Assembly (NCBI RefSeq): GCF_004342065.1
Contig: NZ_SLZU01000002.1
Coordinates: forward strand, 434,001 to 498,000
Length of the DNA: 64,000 nt
Reading direction: 5' to 3'
Origin: Primorskyibacter sedentarius
GTDB lineage: Bacteria; Pseudomonadota; Alphaproteobacteria; Rhodobacterales; Rhodobacteraceae
Numbering within the stretch: position 1 is the stretch's first letter; the number at the start of each line of letters is the position of its first letter. The notes beneath the pieces were generated by a model. It was not told where the DNA came from and did not search any database. It saw only the letters and a list, made by a program, of their open reading frames with translations. Shown piece after piece: positions 61,948 to 64,000 of the stretch. A program made the position numbers and the translations under genes.

Positions 61948-62190
61948 TTGATGTCAAATGCCATAGATCCGCTATCAGCTAGTTTTGTCACAACAGCCAT
62001 AGCAAAAGCGGCAAGAGCATTGCTGCCCACCCCAAGACAAGCATCAGGTAATCAATTGCCTTGGTCTTGAATTGGGGCGGCAGATTAAAGTTTTTCATTG
62101 GTTTTCAGTTGATAAGTTTAGTGGGCATGCTCGTTTGCCATGGCTATGGTGCTAAAGAAGCACAAAAAAAGTGTTAACGGGTGGGACATC

Positions 62191-62847
62191 ATGGAACTAT
62201 CCTCGTGGAAAATGACCCTCTGCATTATGCTGTGTCTGCTGCCAGGCGCTGCTCATGCCCAAACCCGCGTCGTTGATGGTGATACACTTGAGATTGACGG
62301 CACTGTTTATCGTCTGAATGGTATCGACGCTCCCGAAGCTGGGCAGCAGTGCAAAAAACCGTCCGGTGCCTCGTGGCACTGCGGTCAGGCTTCAATTGAC
62401 GCGATGGCCGCACTTTCTGCGGGGAAGACCGTGCGATGCGAGGGGACAACAAGCGATGGTTATGGTCGGACAATCGGCACTTGCTTTGTGGACGGTGTAG
62501 ACCTCGGCGCGGCAATGGTTCGCACCGGCAATGCGTGGGCGTTCGTGAAGTACTCCCAAGTTTACGTTAAGCAAGAAAGGCAGGCCAGAGAGGAACGGCT
62601 GGGTGTTTGGCAAGGTCCGGCAGTGGCTCCTTGGGATTATCGAGCAAGGCTTTGGGAATCAGCGACCGAAGAAGCTCCGAAGGGATGCCCGATAAAGGGG
62701 AATATTTCTCGAAACGGCAGGATCTATCACCCTCCTTGGTCTCCTTGGTATAAACGAACCAAGATAAACACCGCGAAAGGCGAGCGATGGTTCTGTTCAG
62801 AGGCTGAGGCGATAGAAGCAGGCTGGAGGGCGCCAAGATGGCGGTAG
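62191..62847 (+). CDS. Secreted thermonuclease (SNase family)
   Basis: 218 residues. Signal peptide MELSSWKMTLCIMLCLLPGAAHA, then the SNase fold: RVVDGDTLEIDG (metal ligand Asp), YRLNGIDAPEAGQQC (catalytic Arg and Asp), TSDGYGRTIGTCFVDGVDLGAAMVRTGNAWAF, and QARAREERLGVW-like QAREERLGVWQGP. An extra C-terminal ~60-residue segment with two cysteines (CPIKGNISRNGRIYHPPWSPWY; WFCSEAEAIEAGWRAPRW) is a known extension of these nucleases. The ATG at 62191 was preferred because it begins the signal peptide. Flanked by the 114-base direct repeats. Confidence 0.88.
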   Translation: MELSSWKMTLCIMLCLLPGAAHAQTRVVDGDTLEIDGTVYRLNGIDAPEAGQQCKKPSGASWHCGQASIDAMAALSAGKTVRCEGTTSDGYGRTIGTCFVDGVDLGAAMVRTGNAWAFVKYSQVYVKQERQAREERLGVWQGPAVAPWDYRARLWESATEEAPKGCPIKGNISRNGRIYHPPWSPWYKRTKINTAKGERWFCSEAEAIEAGWRAPRWR

Positions 62848-62944
62848 TGTGAGCGCATGGTGATGAATGCGTCGACCTACGTTATTAGTTCGTAGGGTCG
62901 TGGATTGCAGTCAAATGGCTCGCGCTTTAAGCGCGCACAAAAGG

Positions 62945-63586
62945 CTAATCCTCAAGGAACATCCGCAAGTCGCCCGCGCTGAGAAGGTGGCGATGCTTCC
63001 AGACGAATGCGCGGTCGGCCTCACACTCGCACCACTCGATTTCAAAGCAGCGCTGGGCATAAGTGCGGTTCCACATTCCCTTCGGTTTGAAGGCGATGAT
63101 ATTTGCAGTGCCGGGATTTCCGCCCAACGCCATGCGCAGCTTGTTTGCGCGCCTCAACATGCGGTTGTAGCGGGCCTCTGACTGGCAGGTATAGGCAACG
63201 TCGTAGCAGTGGCGGCAGAGGAAGTAGCGCCCGCCTGCGAACAGTTTGCCGACACGACGATTACAGGCACGACCCGAGGCAACGCCGGGGCAGATGAAGT
63301 AGGGGCGTGTCCCGCCAAAATGGCAATCTGCGTGGGTGATGCAAACTGTTTCAGTAATCGACTCCCATTCGCCACCGTACTGGCTGATCCGGTAATCTAG
63401 GACCACTTGGTTTTGCTTTGCGCTGTATCCGATGCGCGCGACTTCTTCGCCGTCCTGCGACCAGACCCAATTGCCGCGCCTGCCGGGTTGCAAGCAGCCT
63501 TCGCGGTACATCCTGTTCACATCCAGTGACCGGCAAGCCTCTGCCTTTTGTCGTCTGGGGCGACGACCTGATCCATATCCCCCCAT
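62945..63586 (-). CDS. Hypothetical protein with zinc-ribbon-like cysteines (MGGYGSGRR family)
   Basis: 213 residues. Starts MGGYGSGRRPRRQKAEACRSLDVNRM, a type of N-terminus seen in hypothetical proteins of proteobacterial islands. Two cysteine pairs bound metal-finger-like: CITHADCHFGGTRPYFICPG...CNRRVGKLF and YFLCRHCYDVAYTCQSE. The C-terminal part (WNRTYAQRCFEIEWCECEADRAF) is the sequence duplicated in the 114-base repeat. Probably nucleic-acid binding, but no function is known to me. Monocistronic on the minus strand. Confidence 0.75.
   Translation of the reverse strand: MGGYGSGRRPRRQKAEACRSLDVNRMYREGCLQPGRRGNWVWSQDGEEVARIGYSAKQNQVVLDYRISQYGGEWESITETVCITHADCHFGGTRPYFICPGVASGRACNRRVGKLFAGGRYFLCRHCYDVAYTCQSEARYNRMLRRANKLRMALGGNPGTANIIAFKPKGMWNRTYAQRCFEIEWCECEADRAFVWKHRHLLSAGDLRMFLED
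62951..63064 (-). repeat. 114-base direct repeat, copy 2 (in gene 3' end)
   Basis: The intact-gene copy of the repeat, 1117 bases to the right of copy 1; identical base for base. Confidence 0.9.
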
Positions 63587-64000
63587 TAGACGGCCCCCGG
63601 ATATTTTCCGAAATCATAAGGCAACTTCAACATTCTCGGCCCTTTCCCAAGCTGCGCCATCGGTTCTTTAACTCTGGTCATGTCTGCCCTTTTTCAGCTG
63701 TGACTTTGCGATGATGTAGCCCAGCGCGCCGAAGCACAGGTCAGCCATGCTATCGGCCATCACGGGCCACGCGCTGCTGCCGCCGGTCTTCGGCCGGAGT
63801 CGAAGTCCAACGCATACAGACGACGGCGTTTGCGTTGTCGGAACAACACCATACACTTGGGTACGTCTGAAAAGGTAATGTTGCTCGTTTAATTGAAATA
63901 TTCCTTTTTATTTTTTTTTCGTTGTCGCGATGCGGTAGTTCGGGTCTTCTTGTAATCGTTCTTGGGTGCTTGCAGGTCTCGAGTTTTGCGAATTTCGCTG
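63587..64000. other. Right edge of window, no confident gene
   Basis: 414 bases. A 62-codon minus-strand frame (63668-63856) contains a hydrophobic stretch LCFGALGYIIA preceded by MADSMAD and could encode a small membrane peptide, but has no clear ribosome site. A T-rich tract lies near 63893-63920. The upstream gene, if any, is beyond the window. Confidence 0.35.

Larger units (their letters stand above)
61565..62190. other. Region upstream of thermonuclease gene
   Basis: About 625 bases. It contains the terminator-like hairpin at 61574-61625 and repeat copy 1 at 61834-61947. The remaining sequence has no convincing gene. Confidence 0.4.

Overview
The window looks like chromosomal DNA of a marine-type alphaproteobacterium of the Rhodobacteraceae (Roseobacter group). 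The inference rests on high GC, the divergent ethylmalonyl-CoA mutase / crotonyl-CoA carboxylase-reductase pair with a LuxR/LuxI pair next to it, an HvrA-like H-NS protein, a TauE/TIGR02186 pair, and protein wording typical of that group. I worked by eye only; no database search was run. Layout of the core part (1-48.8 kb): capsule export inner-membrane protein and ATPase (1-2.3 kb, minus); a quinone-reductase-like dehydrogenase, a 4-cysteine uracil-DNA glycosylase and an SseB-like protein (2.5-5.4 kb); a sugar-type ABC importer (5.5-8.4 kb, minus); a long minus-strand catabolic operon reading from 17.4 down to 8.8 kb (peptide/opine-type ABC importer, aldehyde dehydrogenase, DUF1294, SDR, NylC/DmpA-like hydrolase); panB-panC; a secreted RTX protein of 948 residues; a DUF1989 protein; hvrA-like/deoD; the ethylmalonyl-CoA pathway genes ecm and ccr around a PlsB-like acyltransferase; luxR-luxI; a RecD-like helicase; an acyl-CoA catabolic operon (33.0-37.8 kb); TauE/TIGR02186; a BMP-type nucleoside ABC importer (39.6-44.3 kb, minus); rimI-tsaB, an NfuA-like protein, rsmD, a ferredoxin-reductase-like flavoprotein and a peroxiredoxin. 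The accessory part begins with a decayed IS5-type transposase and a tRNA-Ser(GCT). A 17-base copy of the tRNA 3' end recurs at 60415-60431, next to a tyrosine integrase. This defines an integrated element of about 10.5 kb (49888-60431). Two tandem 13-base repeats lie just inside each end, at nearly equal distances from the core, and look like integrase arm sites. Cargo: an excalibur-domain secreted protein, a small lipoprotein, a serine recombinase, unknown proteins, an McrB/McrC type IV restriction system, and a 446-residue protein in which I can read all three motifs (A, B, C) of superfamily-A polymerases. The polymerase plus integrase suggest a self-replicating mobile element of the TV-Pol kind that carries McrBC as a defence cargo. 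This is the most interesting system in the window. The accessory region continues to 64 kb with a DUF3800 protein, a secreted thermonuclease flanked by a perfect 114-base direct repeat, and a cysteine-rich unknown protein whose 3' end is the repeated sequence. Two regulatory observations stand out in the core: a shared GCGAAAC-containing motif upstream of both ecm and ccr that resembles RamB-type sites, and a full CtrA-type site (TTAA-N7-TTAAC) upstream of the luxR transcription unit.
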